Shown here piece by piece: positions 24,481-36,345 of a stretch of DNA of 64,000 bases; position 1 is the stretch's first letter; each line of letters opens with the position of its first letter. Location of the stretch: assembly GCA_023213395.1 (NCBI GenBank), contig CM041465.1:104291741-104355740 (forward strand), in the 5' to 3' direction. The notes below the pieces were generated by a model. It was not told the DNA's origin. It saw only the letters and a list, made by a program, of their open reading frames with translations, and did not search any database. The position numbers and the translations under genes were made by a program. This DNA comes from Cycas panzhihuaensis (Eukaryota > Cycadophyta).

Positions 24481-25290
24481 GGAATATACCCTTCTATTGT
24501 AGGATTTCTGAGATGTTCTTATGTGGGACTACTCTGATATGAAGGGAATAGACCCCTCTATCATCACCCACAACCTCATTACCATTCCCGGTGCTCATCT
24601 CATGTATAAAAAATAATGTCCTCTTCATCCAAAACTCTCATCTACCATAAAGATAGAAGTGGATAAACTCCTAAACATAGGGTTAATTGCTTCCATCAGC
24701 TACCCCAAGTGGGTCTCCAATATCATCCTTGTTGCAAAAAGGAACGGGATAATTAGAATATACGTTGACTTTCATGATATCAACAACACATGTCCTAAGG
24801 ATAACTTTCCTCTCCCCTTCATCGATTAGATCATTGGTCAAACCACTGATTTTGAAGTCATGTCCTTGATGGATGGCTTCTTAGGCTATAATTAAATCCA
24901 AATCTTCCCCAAAGACCACTACAAGACGACCTTCACCACACCTTAGGGCACCTTCTCTTATAAAGCAATGCCCTTTGGGTTAAAAAATGTAGGTGCCACT
25001 TATCAAAGGGTGATGTAATTTGTCTTTCATGACCTCATTAACAAGACTCTCTTTCAAGGATGACATGATAGGCCTCTCATGCATTAGGGCCCACCACCCT
25101 ACTAATTTGTGGGCCATCTTCACATAATGCCACAAATACCACGTAAGTCTAAATCCTCTTAAATGTGTGTTTTCCAAAACAACTAGCAAACTCATTGGAT
25201 TCCTTATTTCAAAACAAGGAATCTAAATCAACCTTGATAAAGTCAAGGCCATCCTTGACATGCCACATCCTAAGACCTAATGACAAATCA
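24481..25290 (+). pseudogene. Reverse transcriptase of element F, multiple stops
   Basis: Recognisable blocks are YPKWVSNIILVAKRNG, CPKDNFPLPFID, SLMDGFLGYN (first catalytic Asp), KAMPFGLKNVGATYQR, and DDMIGLSC for the catalytic Asp pair. A small deletion and frameshift lie just before the DD. Stops are mostly TAG at former Gln or Trp codons. The enzyme would copy element RNA into DNA; this copy is dead. Confidence 0.85.
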
Positions 25291-25934
25291 AGTCGTTCTC
25301 GGGTAGGCTGGGATTTCTTAGGCGTTTCTTGGTGAACTTCACCATCAACGTGAAATCCCTTACCAACCTGTTGAAGAAACGAGCCCCATTCATTTGGTCT
25401 CTAAAGGCCCAACAAGCCTTCGAGGAGCTCAAGAGAGCTCTAGCTTTTGCTCCAACTTTGGTGTTTCCTCACTTCGACAAATCGTTCATTCTTTACACCT
25501 CAGCTACTGATGAATCTTTAGATGCTATGTTAGCTCAAGATGATGACTTAAGAACTGAGAGATCTATTTACTTCATCAGTCATAACCTCGTGGCTGCCAA
25601 ACTTAACTACTTCCCTGCTGAGAAGGAGTGGCTCTCCTTGGTACATGCTACTAAGAAGTTTAGGCACTACTTGCTTGAAAACACCACTCAAGTGATCCTC
25701 TAGTATGATCCCTTGATGTATTTGCTAACCCAATCTAACCTGACAGGTAGGACTGGCAAGTGAGCTATCCTCCTTCAGGAGTTTGATCTCCAAATTGTTA
25801 ACATGAAATCAAAGAAGGGGATGGTGGTGGCTGAATAATTAGCTGACACCCCCATCCTAAATCTTTTTGATACTCTAGTTAATGATTCCTTGCCTAATGA
25901 GCCTATTTTGGCTATTTAGGATTCCTCCTCCCAT
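25291..25934 (+). pseudogene. RNase H (RT-linked) of element F
   Basis: The open part 25329-25703 covers the tether after RT (FTINVKSLTNLLKK) and the RNase H core: TSATDESLDAMLAQ, then YFPAEKEWLSLVHATKKFRHYLL. The domain continues after a TAG with LTQSNLTG and SKKGMVVAE. This is the usual Ty3/gypsy RNase H attached to RT, distinct from the separate second RNase H near the 3' LTR. Confidence 0.8.
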
Positions 25935-26180
25935 CTATTGGCCGATAGTGAGTGGTATGGGGACATTATATAATACCTTACTGATCAACAGTATTATCCC
26001 AATGTAAGCAATAGGATCAGGTCTCGTATTCGGGCTACTTCCAGGTAGTATTTCCACATGGGAGAGGTATTGTACAAGAGGTCCTTCGATGGGATCCTTC
26101 TCTGCTACGTCAACACTGACAAAGTAGACCAAATACTTCATGAATGCCATAATGACATTTGAGAGGGGTATTTTAGAGGC
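25935..26180 (+). pseudogene. Integrase of element F, first part (zinc-binding), interrupted
   Basis: It carries the start of the zinc-binding region, with VLYKRSFDGILLCYV, HECHNDI and GYFRG at the break. Element D is inserted directly after codon GGC at 26180, and the same frame resumes at about 59616 with QSMAQRI. The uninterrupted copy C reads through this point (GGHFGGQSMAQRI), which confirms the insertion. Confidence 0.9.
26176..26180. repeat. Target-site duplication of element D, left copy
   Basis: GAGGC here corresponds to TAGGC at 59611-59615, with four of five bases identical. The flanking integrase reading frame joins correctly across it. Confidence 0.75.
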
Positions 26181-27154
26181 TAGATGCGCGTCTACGGGAT
26201 AGCTAACTAACTAAATAGGAATGGTAAGAGCAGTGGATAATGTGAGCGAAAAGGGACCTATAAGTAGGGCAAGTACCATGCAGGGCACCCCGTGCACTGG
26301 AGCGCGAGTTCGGGACCTGCAATAGAATATAGCTACCAAAGGGTGATCCCCCCACTTCAAACAAGAGGTGAGGAGGCATAGGGTTAGCCTGGGTTGACCT
26401 GAAGGAAAGATCCTCCCACCCTTGGATGGTCGGAAGGGGACGGGAAGGAACCTTTGACGGTTTCCCTAGAACAACAGGAAACAAGGAAGGATAGGCAAGC
26501 AGGTGGCCTATGGATAGGGTCACCTTGGTTATCCAACAAAGCAGGGAACCAAAGGAAAGTAAGAGGGATGGCCCAAGGAGGTGGGTTAAGGTATGCCTAA
26601 GCAAACTAACCAAATACACAAATGACAAAGAGAGAAGGAAGCTTGCATGGCAAAAGGAGGGAAAAGGTGAAAGGGAGGATCCCCTAAGGCCTTTTCCTAC
26701 AGCTAAAGAAGATGCAAGCAACAAAGTAAATAAAGTAAAGTATGAACTAAAAGTAAGGTTGGTTTCCCTTTTTATTTCCAATGAGTTAATTACTACTTAT
26801 GTAAAAGAAATTCAAAAGGAAATGGTGGTAGGGTGGAGTGAAAGCATGTACATGGAATGGAAGCGTGTCGTGATGATGGCACTCCCAAGGGACACCCAAA
26901 ACTACTCCACAAGGCGTAGTAGTCATGAAGTATCGTGGCAGATCGGAATGAGGGGTCCCCTTACCTTCCCTAGAAAAATACTAAAGTATAAAACCAAGAA
27001 AAGAAAGAGACCAAATACTAGTAATAAATGAAGTATGAAAGTATAACATGCATGGAAGCACTTACTGGCAAAGGGACAAATGGAGAAAGGTCCTTTGCGC
27101 TCTCCAAGTACCTGCAAGCAAATAGTAACCTCTCCTTTTCCGGAGAAAGGGTAC
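26181..27154 (-). repeat. Element D 3' LTR, left part
   Basis: It starts TAGATGCGCGTC (TG turned to TA) and matches the beginning of D's 5' LTR at 56879-57852. It breaks at GGTAC (27150-27154), where element C enters. A 192-codon minus-strand frame (26203-26781) is broken in the other LTR, so I do not call it a gene. Confidence 0.85.
27150..27154. repeat. Target-site duplication of element C, left copy
   Basis: GGTAC here and AGTAC at 43802-43806 flank element C. The uninterrupted LTR of D has a single GGTAC followed by TAACATG (about 57849), which proves the empty site. Confidence 0.8.
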
Positions 27155-29489
27155 TAAAACGCTCGTTGCGGGGTGGTGTCCCTACGTCTAGTAAAAGGAT
27201 ATAGGAATATACTATGCTAACTAAACTAGGTAGCAAGGACCTCACCTTGCAGGGTGTCTACATGTGCAGGCCTTGATTGAGCGCAAGGTGCCTGGTTACT
27301 TCTAGGTAGCCATGCAGAGTAAGGCCTTCCTACCCCTCGGATAGCCGGGAAGGAGAGAGAGCGCTTTGTATGTTGTGTCTTCTCAAGGCAATGAGAAGGC
27401 AACAAACAGAAGGGTAACTAACCTACATACAGGCAAATGTAAAAAGAGGGGGGGTAATGAGGTTAACTTGAATGTAATGTAAGCAAGCTAACTATGCTGT
27501 GCTATGCTAGTTAAAGCAAAAATAATGTAAAATTGAGCACACTTTTCCTTTTTCTTTTTTAACCTTTTATAATTCCCTAACTACATATAAGCAAATGTAT
27601 AAAAGGTAGCAATGTAAAAGGGGGTACGTGGGGAACAAGGAGAATACCTGGATCTGGCGCCTGAAGGGAGTGTTGCTTGTTTCTTTAAGTCCCACTCCTT
27701 TCTACTGCTGCGTGCATGCGATGGGATGCGTGATTACAATTAAGCGATAGAAGAGGGGCTTACTTACCTCCCCTTAAGCATGCAAAAGTGAATAAATGAA
27801 AAAAAAGAAACAAAATAGCGACATGCAATAAATACTCTCACCACCGTATACCACAAAGATACTCGAAAGGGAAAAGAGTATAGCCTCAGGATGGCTAACT
27901 CACCCACGGAAGACCTCTACAGAACTCGGGAAGAAGAAACAAATTAGCCACAAAGTCGTGAAGCAACAAACCATAACAAAAAGGGAACAACAGAAAAAAC
28001 TGGGGCTTAGGTAGGGCCCAATACGAACATATGAGACTTCTAGCAATGACATAATGACGGGTTGCCTATGCTAACTTGAACACCACAACTAAATTCCCTA
28101 AACTCCCTTAGCCCATTCCCTAAGAAAGCACTGATGGCAAAGGGAAGGAGGACAAGGGATGGAACCCTTGGGGAGAAGGATAGCAATCGGGGATGAAACC
28201 CTACTTACCTCCTTCAAATCCTCGTATGTTACTCCTTTGCACTGGCTCACTAAGGAAGGGGTAAAATAGATAGTTTAAGGAAGATAGTGAGGCCTCCAAA
28301 AGAACATGGGGGAATATCACTAATCTAGTGCAACAACATAAAGGCAACTAGAAAAACTAAGATTTCGTTCGTTAACAAAAAAAAAAAAAAAAAGAAATAA
28401 ATTGCAAATAGAAACAAGAAATACCTTGTAGAAAGAAGATCAAGCAAGAACTTTGCTACTAGGAAATAGCAGCAATAACTAACGTATGAGGACTAATCAC
28501 AACAGGTTCTTGCAAGAGTGAAAATGAGAAAAACTCCTTGCAAACTTGGAGCCTTGGAAGTTGGCTCTTTGGAGAAGCTTTTGGGTAAAAATGTCCTTTG
28601 GAACCTTGAGCACCTGCAAAAAGGGATGGGGCTTGCTGTTGAGAGCTATGGGGGGCAGCAATGGCCCTGTAAGTCTAGCTGGTAGCAATTCTTTTCTCCT
28701 TTGTCAAGTTGTTGTGCATGTAGATTGTCTTTCTTTACGTTTTTTATTGAAAAGTTAGAAATTTTACCAAAAGATCTTGAGAATGGGGAGCAAAATCCTC
28801 TTTATCCTCCTGTTCACAATACGTGAATGTTGGGGATGTCAGGGCGACTCGAATCAATCGATACCACATGGAAGTTCCATAAAAAAAATGGAAACTATCG
28901 CGTGGTTCTCTTTTTTAAATTTCAAACAGTCGTACCGTGGTAAACTCTACGTACTGCAACAAAGACTGCAGTACTGCTAAGTTTATAGTGGTATCAGACT
29001 GGAAATAAAAAAAGGGAAAAAGGAGCAGAAACATCAGGTTTTGGAGTAAAAACCAAGGCTAAACATAAGTTGGAGCAGTTGGGGGAATGCCCACGTAATG
29101 GGCAAGTACCCAAAATAATGCAAAGAGTCCTAACTAAGGATTAAATCAGGCTTAGGAAGGACTACAATATAAGCAACATGTTGTAATGGGAGCAAATAGG
29201 ACTGACTAAAACATCCCGGGAGACCGTGGAGACAACGTGGGTGGCTATACGCTATACGGGGTGTAGCATTCGCTGAGGAATACCCCTGCTGTAAGTCGTC
29301 ATAGGCTGATGGTGTGCCATAAGCACATGCAACATGATCAGGCAGTGAAGTAATGCATGTAGGAAGGCATATATCAAGCAACCTACGCTAAATAACCTTA
29401 ATTAAGCATGGGCGAGAACAAGTAAGAATGCATACCTGAACATACCTACATCGATGCATCTCGAGTCCATTCCCAGTAGCTAGGAAACA
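27155..29489 (-). repeat. Element C 3' LTR
   Basis: It starts TAAAACG (TG turned to TA) and ends GGAAACA on the plus strand. It is about 210 bp shorter than the 5' LTR because a block present at about 41920-42130, and in A's LTRs, is missing near 27815. It contains an A-run at about 28377-28394 and a decayed GGTACC module near 28929-28993. There is no gene. Confidence 0.9.
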
Positions 29490-29849
29490 CTGCCCCCTTG
29501 GCAACATAGCCTCATTGCTCGGAAGCATAACGTGATGGCGAATGCTAACAATCAAAGATATGAGTAGCACATGCACATATATATATATAAGCAATAAAGA
29601 GCAGCACGTGGACGAAGTGCATAGGCAAGTATCATGGCGGAATGCATGGACAAGGGAGACAGAGACGAGGACAATGTAGGGGCTACCTATGTGTCGCCTA
29701 AGAATCGACCTGTAACTAGAATAAGCAAGTAAAAGGGGATGCCCCCGTTGCTGGAGTGCAACGTGAGGTAGGAGGGCATCCAGCAAATAGAGCAAGCGCA
29801 TCTAACTAATAGTAACCAAAGACTCGAGTATGGGCTAGCCAAGTAAGCC
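29490..29849 (-). other. Element C 3' untranslated stretch with polypurine tract
   Basis: No gene is present. On the minus strand it ends CCAAGGGGGCAG before the LTR start, identical to the tract of element A. Confidence 0.65.
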
Positions 29850-30271
29850 TCAGGGGCAGTCGTCCAGAAGAGGGAGGCGACGCTCAAGGATGAGGCAGAC
29901 AAGGCTGTCAACCTCAGCATTTGGGTGCCTAGGGACATGCTAAATATTTACTGATGAGAAACAAGCTAGAAGAGACCTCATAGCAGACGCGAGGGTTCTC
30001 AGGTGAGGGCCTCGCACCTGGTAGACCTAGGTGAGATGGGACACCACAACCTGAGAATCGCAAAACAACACGATAGACCCATGATGTAAATGAAGAGCAT
30101 CTGTAAGGGCCTCAATAACGGCTATGTACTCAGCTTCGTTATTAGTTGCCTTGGAGGGAAGACTCCAGAATGCAAGTAGTCATGTCTGGAGGGGCTGCGA
30201 AGAATCCATGCAGCAGCGGAGGGCCTAGGGTTACCTCAACTTCCACCATTGGTAAAAATGTAAAGTGACAT
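29850..30271 (-). pseudogene. Second RNase H (aRNH-type) of element C, broken
   Basis: It starts MSLYIFTNGGS, so the first catalytic Asp of TDGRS has become Asn. A TGA follows, and a one-base loss in the GVFPP region shifts the frame. Later blocks (CDSQ-type, AEVDSL and LPLLDDCP) are still readable to the stop at 29850. It is the same gene as at 7228-7659 but clearly inactive. Confidence 0.8.
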
Positions 30272-31209
30272 GTCTGAATACTAAGCTCTGGTAGTGAACA
30301 AAGAGCAATAAAAGTAAAAGAAAGACTCAAATGGCAAGGAAAAAGGTGGCCGAGAAGGGTAGGAGGACCTAGCAATGAGGTTACCTGAGAACGAGAGTAA
30401 GCAATCTGGCCACTGGCTGAGAGTGGGCAGAGAAAAGACACCCTGGAGTGACAAAGGTTGCTTCAGGAAGCAAAACATACCCCCGAATGAAGGAGCATTT
30501 CCTTTGGGGATCCTAAGGGTGAAAAAGGGCTACAGAAATGGGTCCAGGGTGGTGAAATAGGCCAAATGAGTATAAACTCGGGCATGCACAGGAGTATCGT
30601 GCAAAACGATGCAGAAGGACCCTAAAGAAAAGTGTAATAATGGGGCGCCATGAATGCCCTTACAAGAGAAGGCAAAAAGGGTGTCCATAGAGTACAATGG
30701 ATGACAGGGCCAGAAGGCAAAGGCTATCAAGGCAAGGAGACGGTCCCAATGACTGTCGCGAGGCTAGAAACGGAAGAAGTGCCCGTCGGGGCCCCCTGCT
30801 ATATAAAGAAAATGAATGAAAATCAAATTCATTTTCACCGGCTCTCGTATGAAACCAGAGCCACTTCCTTACGACGCGGAGCACTACTCGACTTCAGAGG
30901 CACGTAGGAGATGATCTGACTGTTGGATCTTAGCACAATAAGAGCCATTACAATCAGAGGGACTAGATGGTGACGATCAGGCCAGATCTAGTAAGTGGAT
31001 CTCACACAACCCTCCCCATTTCGAAGTTCAAAGTTTATTACTTTTTAATTAATTTTATATATTTTTATGCCACTTATAGGTAATTGGATGCCTCTCAAAG
31101 TCTAAATTGGACCCAGAAAGAGGCAGAGACCTGGGCATTAGGGAGCCCTAGTCCCGATGGGCCCCACAGGGGTCCACCATAAAAAATTTTGAGATTTTTC
31201 AGCCAGAAA
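30272..31209. other. Region between second RNase H and hairpin cluster, element C
   Basis: It is homologous to 7660-8583 of element A. No frame is conserved between copies and no gene is called. Confidence 0.45.
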
Positions 31210-31408
31210 CCCCCCTTTTTAGGGGGGTTACCATTTGTACTGCGGCCAAGATCGCGGTGGTTACCATTCGTACCGCAGCCAAGATCGTGGCCGCAGTGGT
31301 TACCATTCGTACCGCAGCCAAGATCGCGGCACCACGATCTTGGCCGTGGGATCGCTACAGGAAAGTGATCACCGTGGGACCTGCTCCAAATTTAGCGGTA
31401 CCACTAAA
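31210..31408. promoter_or_regulatory. Hairpin and palindrome cluster upstream of antisense gene, element C
   Basis: A C6/G6 hairpin (31210-31227) is followed by three copies of a segment starting GTTACCATTYGTAC (31227, 31260 and 31299). The last copy forms a perfect 10-bp stem GCCAAGATCG/CGATCTTGGC with an 8-nt loop (31317-31344). A near-palindrome TTTAGCGGTACCACTAAA lies at 31391-31408. The order matches elements A and D. Confidence 0.65.
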
Positions 31409-31554
31409 TTTTGAGCGGTACACAGGCAGAAAACCAGAAAAAACATAAGAGGGGCTAAACAACCCCCAAAACTTAGGCAGGAAAGTCAGAAAGAAAGCTA
31501 AGAGCATAGATGACTACTAGGGAGCTGACCTTGACTGACTTTTGATGATTGCAG

Positions 31555-33355
31555 GCAATTACCGTGGTGGATAACCGTGAGAACGTAGGCATGCCAATAC
31601 TGAGCTACATAGAGATGGCGTCCCAAGAGGACAAGGCGATTCTGCGGAGGTGTGGCCTATACAAGGCCCTCAAGACACCTCAGTTCAAGTCTGACTAGAG
31701 GCTTCTGGTCGACATAGTGTCATACTAGGACCGAAGGAGGCACATATTTCACCTACCTTAGATAAGTGATGTTACTATTACCCTAGGGGATATCAGGCGG
31801 ATTCTGGGGGTTCCAGCGACAGGGAGGCCAGTGAGGCTGGGAGCGCTGCCTAGCACCAAGGTAGCTCACAGGGAGGTGACCTAGTTTTTTATAGGGACTG
31901 ATAAGTGGGAGTGGAGGGGAGATGCCCTCCAAATTATGCTCATGTCACAGATTCCTTGAGTGAGGAAGTTGATAGTACTATGCATTCTATTCTAAATTTC
32001 CTAGAAACAGAATTACAGGGAGATCCCCAGAGGTTGGGTGGATGCAGTGCACCAGTGCGAGGCCGGCGAGAGGATGGACTGGGCGACCCTAGTTGTAGCG
32101 AACCTCGTCGCCCAACTAGACACCATCCAGAGGTCTGGTAGGGAAGGATTCTCTTACAACACACTGTTGCAGTGCTAGTTTTTTGACCATTTTATGGTAG
32201 TGGCACTAGCAGGGGGGCCATACCCCATAGTAAAGTGGGCCCCGATGGTCCATAGATGGCAGACGTAGCTCCAAGGGACAGAGGATTAGGCGCATATCCG
32301 TCGATCAGTCGATGCGATGTCACTCGACCTCCTCACTTTGACAGACTACACAGTAGAGCCATATAGAGCAATGAGGTGGGAGAGTGACGATAGAGCAGGT
32401 GGAACAGGAGCGCCCATCAACGATGACAACGACGATGACAGCGACGGCGACAACGGCGATGACAGTGATGATGGGGGAAATGGGGCTAGTCCATCATGAC
32501 CTGCAGGAGAGGCAGGTCCATCATGGTTGGTAGGAGGAGCAGTAGGACCATTCGGGACTGCCGGAGGAGGGGCAGGCCCATCAAGAGCCACTGAGGTGAG
32601 CAGGGTGCCAGAGACCAGGGGTCACAGACTACGGATCGTGAGGAGATCCAGAGAGGCAAGGGCCAAGCCAGTCCCTACTAAGAGCGAGGTCGAGGCAGAG
32701 GAGGTACTTGAGGATGAGGTACTTACAGCAGGTAGAGGGCTAGGAGACAAGGATGTTGCCTGAGCAGAGGAGCTCGCAACCATGGCAGGTGAGACCTAAC
32801 CATTTCCACAGTCGTTTGACATTTAGATAGATACTTGGTTTCATTTTATTATGGCATGCAGTGAGGATATACACTCACACACGGCATGTTATATTAACAG
32901 GTGTAGCAGAGGTTCAGAGACTGGTGGAGGCCATGGTGAGGGAGATGTTCCCTTAGGTCTATGCAGAGGGGCAACCACCCATCTAGGCGGAGGATGCGCC
33001 CAGGTCAGCAGGAGCCCACATGCAGGCCTTTGTCCCACTGGTGAGGGTGAGAGACATCTAGGCTATAGAGTCCTAGGAACACATGGCATTCCAAGGGCAG
33101 CTACAATGAGAGCTCGACGTAGCCAGGGGCGAGCGGGATGAGCTGCGCAGACGAGTCCAGGCCTTAGAGGCTCAGAGCAGAGTGGGAGGAGATATCGAGA
33201 GTAGGGTCCAAATAGTGGTCCTCAAGGAGCACGTCAGAGCGACGGAGGAGAGATCCCGGAGCATGGAGGAGGGACTCTGGGGAGAGAGGGATCGTATCCA
33301 GTACCGATACGATCAGCTGGTGGTACAAATGGCCTCGAGGTCGAGCAAGAGCTGA
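31555..33355 (+). pseudogene. Antisense PMD-like gene of element C
   Basis: Its first recognisable exon follows TGATTGCAG with a CTGAC branch-like motif upstream. It reads ITVVDNRENVG, then RRCGLYKALKTPQ, DIVSY and FHLP, and a PMD-type core continues. An Asp-rich run (about 32413-32480), a TGA shared with A and D, a Gly/Ala/Pro region, an intron (32789-32900) and a coiled-coil tail (about 33120-33350) follow. The tail contains heptad-like ELRRRVQALEAQ and ends in TGA at 33353-33355. Several TAG stops interrupt it. Whether it once encoded a DNA- or chromatin-associated protein is inference from the PMD family. Confidence 0.65.
32789..32900 (+). other. Intron of the antisense PMD-like gene, element C
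   Basis: GTGAGACC after GGCAG, ending TTAACAG, 112 bp. It is positionally equal to the introns of A and D. Confidence 0.7.
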
Positions 33356-33645
33356 ACCTATACACACATAATGGCTATAACCCTAAGATAACCTCGGGAT
33401 GAGGGGAGCGAGGCGGGCAACTCGCAGAGGCCCAGGAAGAGCCTCAGAGGGATATGGTCCCCAGGAGAGGGATCACACAGGCCATGGGATGACACCCCAG
33501 GATCAAGACAGTAGTAGCGGATGAGATGTATATATGGTTTTAACGGGAAAGCATGGGCCTCTAGGGGGTCATATGTAGGCTCACATGATTGTACCCCCCT
33601 ATAAGGATCCTGGCTTCCCACATGCATGATGTACCGTGACATTTT

Positions 33646-33657
33646 GATATATATATA

Positions 33658-33700
<43 letters not shown>
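33646..33700. repeat. TA microsatellite, element C
   Basis: A run of TA dinucleotides is interrupted once by CT near 33659. Copies A (about 10914-10925) and D (about 49512-49520) have only a few TA units at the same place, so the expansion is private to C. Confidence 0.9.
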
Positions 33701-33704
<4 letters not shown>

Positions 33705-34094
33705 GGGGTAATTGGAACCCCATTTTGTCATGAAATGGTCTGTATCATATATGATAGAGATAGCATGTATGATTTACTTTGTATGTTGTAAATATTACAA
33801 ATGTAAATATGTTTTTTTGTAAGTATTTTGTTGTAATATACATGTATTTCCTTCCATGTATGGCTATATGTCTAACAGGAGCACACACGTATATATATAT
33901 ATACACGGGGTAATTGGAACCCCATTTTGTCATGAAATGGTCTGTATCATATATGATAGAGATAGCATGTATGATTTACTTTATATGTTGTAAATATTAC
34001 AAATGTAAATATGTTTTTTTGTAAGTATTTTGTTGTAATATACATGTATTTCCTTCCATGTATGGCTATATGTCTAACAGGAGCACACACGTCC
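33691..34094. repeat. Tandem duplication of 202 bp, element C
   Basis: ACACGGGGTAATTGG starts at 33701 and again at 33903, and GCACACACGT recurs 202 bp later. The two units differ by about one substitution, far less than the LTR pair, so the duplication is recent. It lies downstream of the antisense gene, and the junction is TA-rich. Confidence 0.9.
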
Positions 34095-34423
34095 ACCATA
34101 AGCAGAGGTGATCGAGAGGTGTGAGGTTAGAAATAGAGTGACATGCACATCCACAGGGGAGCATAGCGGAATATGGGAAGGAAACAATGGGCAGGAGAAG
34201 GGAGTGACGATACTCCACAGCGTCATCCTAGTCGGGGAATGCCCAAATAGGAGGATAAAGGTTCCCAAGAGTACACGAGAACACAGGTTCTACGGGAGGA
34301 ACCAGAAGAAGAAGTGAAAATCCATCTTAAATTGCCATTCTACTCGTGGTTGGGAAGAATGGGAACAATTTAAAATGGTAGTTTAGGCTCGTTTCAGAGC
34401 AACGTGAAGAAAAAGCAGGAGGA

Positions 34424-35830
34424 TCATACGTAAAACTTCTTAAGGAATTTTTCGTTGACCACTTTCTCAAATTCTAAGCCCTCCAAGGTGGTGATCCTGT
34501 ACGCACCGTTATCGAGACTTTCGAGAACAATGAAGGGGCCTACCCATTTGGGTCCGAATTTGGCTAAGCGATCGTAAAGGTACTCCAATTTGAGGACGTG
34601 GTCCCCAGGGCACAAAGGACGAGCACGAAGATGTTTGTCGTGTGTCCTTCGCAAGCAGGCTTTCGAAGCGAGGTTCGCTTGATAAGCCATTAAGCGCCTC
34701 TCATCCAAGGCTTCGAGGTCTAGGAGGCGAGCCTGGCGGATAGACTCCTCGTTAATGAGATCTCGAAGGGAAACCTATAGAGAGGGGATCTCTACTTCCA
34801 GTGGGATCACCACCTCGATTCCGTAGACTAACGAGAATGGGGTCATTCCAGTAGCTATGCGGATGGAAGTGCGATAAGGCCACAGGGCAGAAGGGAGTTG
34901 GATGTGTAAATCCCTTTCAGATTGAGCGACGGTTTTCTTTAGAATACAGATGAGCATTTTGTTGAAAGATTCAACTTGCCCGTTTGCTTGGAGGTAATAA
35001 GGGGATGACGTCTTATGCAAGATTTTAAATTTCTCGCATAGCTCATCCATTTCCTTATTACAGAAGGAAGTACCATTATCTATAATTAAGACATCTGGAA
35101 TCCTGAACCGATAAATAATATACTGGTAGACGAAGGTGGCTATTATCTTGCTAGGGGTAATGGACAGGAGGATTGCCTCTGCCCATTTAGTGAAGTACTC
35201 GGTAGCGATTAAGATATATTTATGTTGTGTGGAAGATGGCAGTGATATAGCCCCAATGAGGTCCAAGCCCCATTGAGAAAAGGGCCACGGAGACACGATA
35301 GGGTGCAATGCCTCAGAAGGTATGTGAGAGACATTAGCATGCTCTTGGCATCACCGACATCTAAGGCCACAAGCATGAGCATCCTTGAACAAGGATGGCC
35401 AGTAATAACCCATGTAGAGGATCCTTTGGGCCATGGATTGGCCCCCAAAGTGGCCCCCATAAATGCCATGATGGCATTCACAGAGTATTTGGTCTGCTTT
35501 ATCAAGACCGACATAGCGAAGCAGGACCCCGTCAAAGGATCTCTTGTACAACACTCCATCCACGAGGAAGTGTTGCCTAGCGGTGGTACAGATATGTGAC
35601 CTAACCTTATTACTGGCTTCAGGGCGATATTCTTGCTGAGTCAGATATCGCACAATGTCGCCATACCACTCGCTGTCGGCAAGTGGGTGAGGAGAAGCAT
35701 CTTGGACGGTCATAATAGACTCGTCCGGAAAAGAGTCGTCAATAGGAACACCGCTCGCATTAGGAATGGCAGCATTAGCTAATTGCTCTGCTACTATCAT
35801 TCCCTTCTTCGACTTCCTGTTAATGACTTG
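34424..35830 (-). pseudogene. Integrase of element C
   Basis: The enzyme would insert the DNA copy into the genome. Zinc-binding part: CHHGIYGGHFGG, then about 25 residues later CGLRCRRC (about 35340-35480). Core: WGLDLIGAI (first Asp), IIDNGTSFCNKEMDEL (second Asp), SPYYLQANGQVESFNK (Glu). C-terminal part: GPKWVGPFIVLESLDNG with GAYRITTLEG. Open pieces are 34424-34708, 34775-35308 and the 3' half of 35351-35983, separated by single lesions. All three catalytic acids are present. Confidence 0.88.
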
Positions 35831-36345
35831 CAAGTCGAACTCTTGAAGCAGGACGGCCCAACGACCTGCCCTACCCATCAAGTCTGAACTAGTAAGCAAG
35901 TAACGCAAGGGATCGGATTGAATGATTACGTTGGTTGTATTGCTGAGCAAGTAATGCCTAAACTTCTTGGTTGCATGGACCAAGGAGAGGCACTCCTTTT
36001 TGGCAGGAGGATAGTTTAATTCAACAGCAATGAGAGTGCGGCTGATAAAATAAATAACCCTCTCAGTTCCCGAATCATCCTCCTATGCGAGCATTGCGCC
36101 CAGGGATTCATCGGTTGTCGAGGTGTATAGAAAAGGGCCTATCAAAGCGAGGAGGCGCCAGTGTAGGGGCAGAAACGAGAGCTTCCTTGAGTCCTACAAA
36201 GACCTTTTGGGTCTTATCTGACCAAATAAAAGGGGCTTCTTTCTTCAATAGGTTCATAAGAGGCTTAGCATTTATGGCGAAATTTGCTAAGAAATGCCTC
36301 AGAAAACAGAGCCTACCTAGAAATGACTTAATTTGTCATTGGGTC
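35831..36345 (-). pseudogene. RNase H (RT-linked) of element C
   Basis: It contains KKFRHYLLSNTTNVIIQSDPL, LTSSDLMGRAGRWAVLLQEF and SKKGMIVAEQLA. Its upstream half (36000-36340) is in other frames after small lesions and includes homologues of the EKEWLSLVHA block. It is the usual RNase H between RT and integrase. Confidence 0.8.

Noticed and set aside
26203-26781. A 192-codon minus-strand open frame in D's 3' LTR
   Set aside because: The same frame is broken by a stop near 57120 in D's 5' LTR, and the frame consists of low-complexity Leu/Ser sequence.
28377-28394. A-run as a processed-gene or LINE tail
   Set aside because: It lies within C's LTR at a place where the 5' LTR also has an A-run (about 42688), with no flanking duplication.
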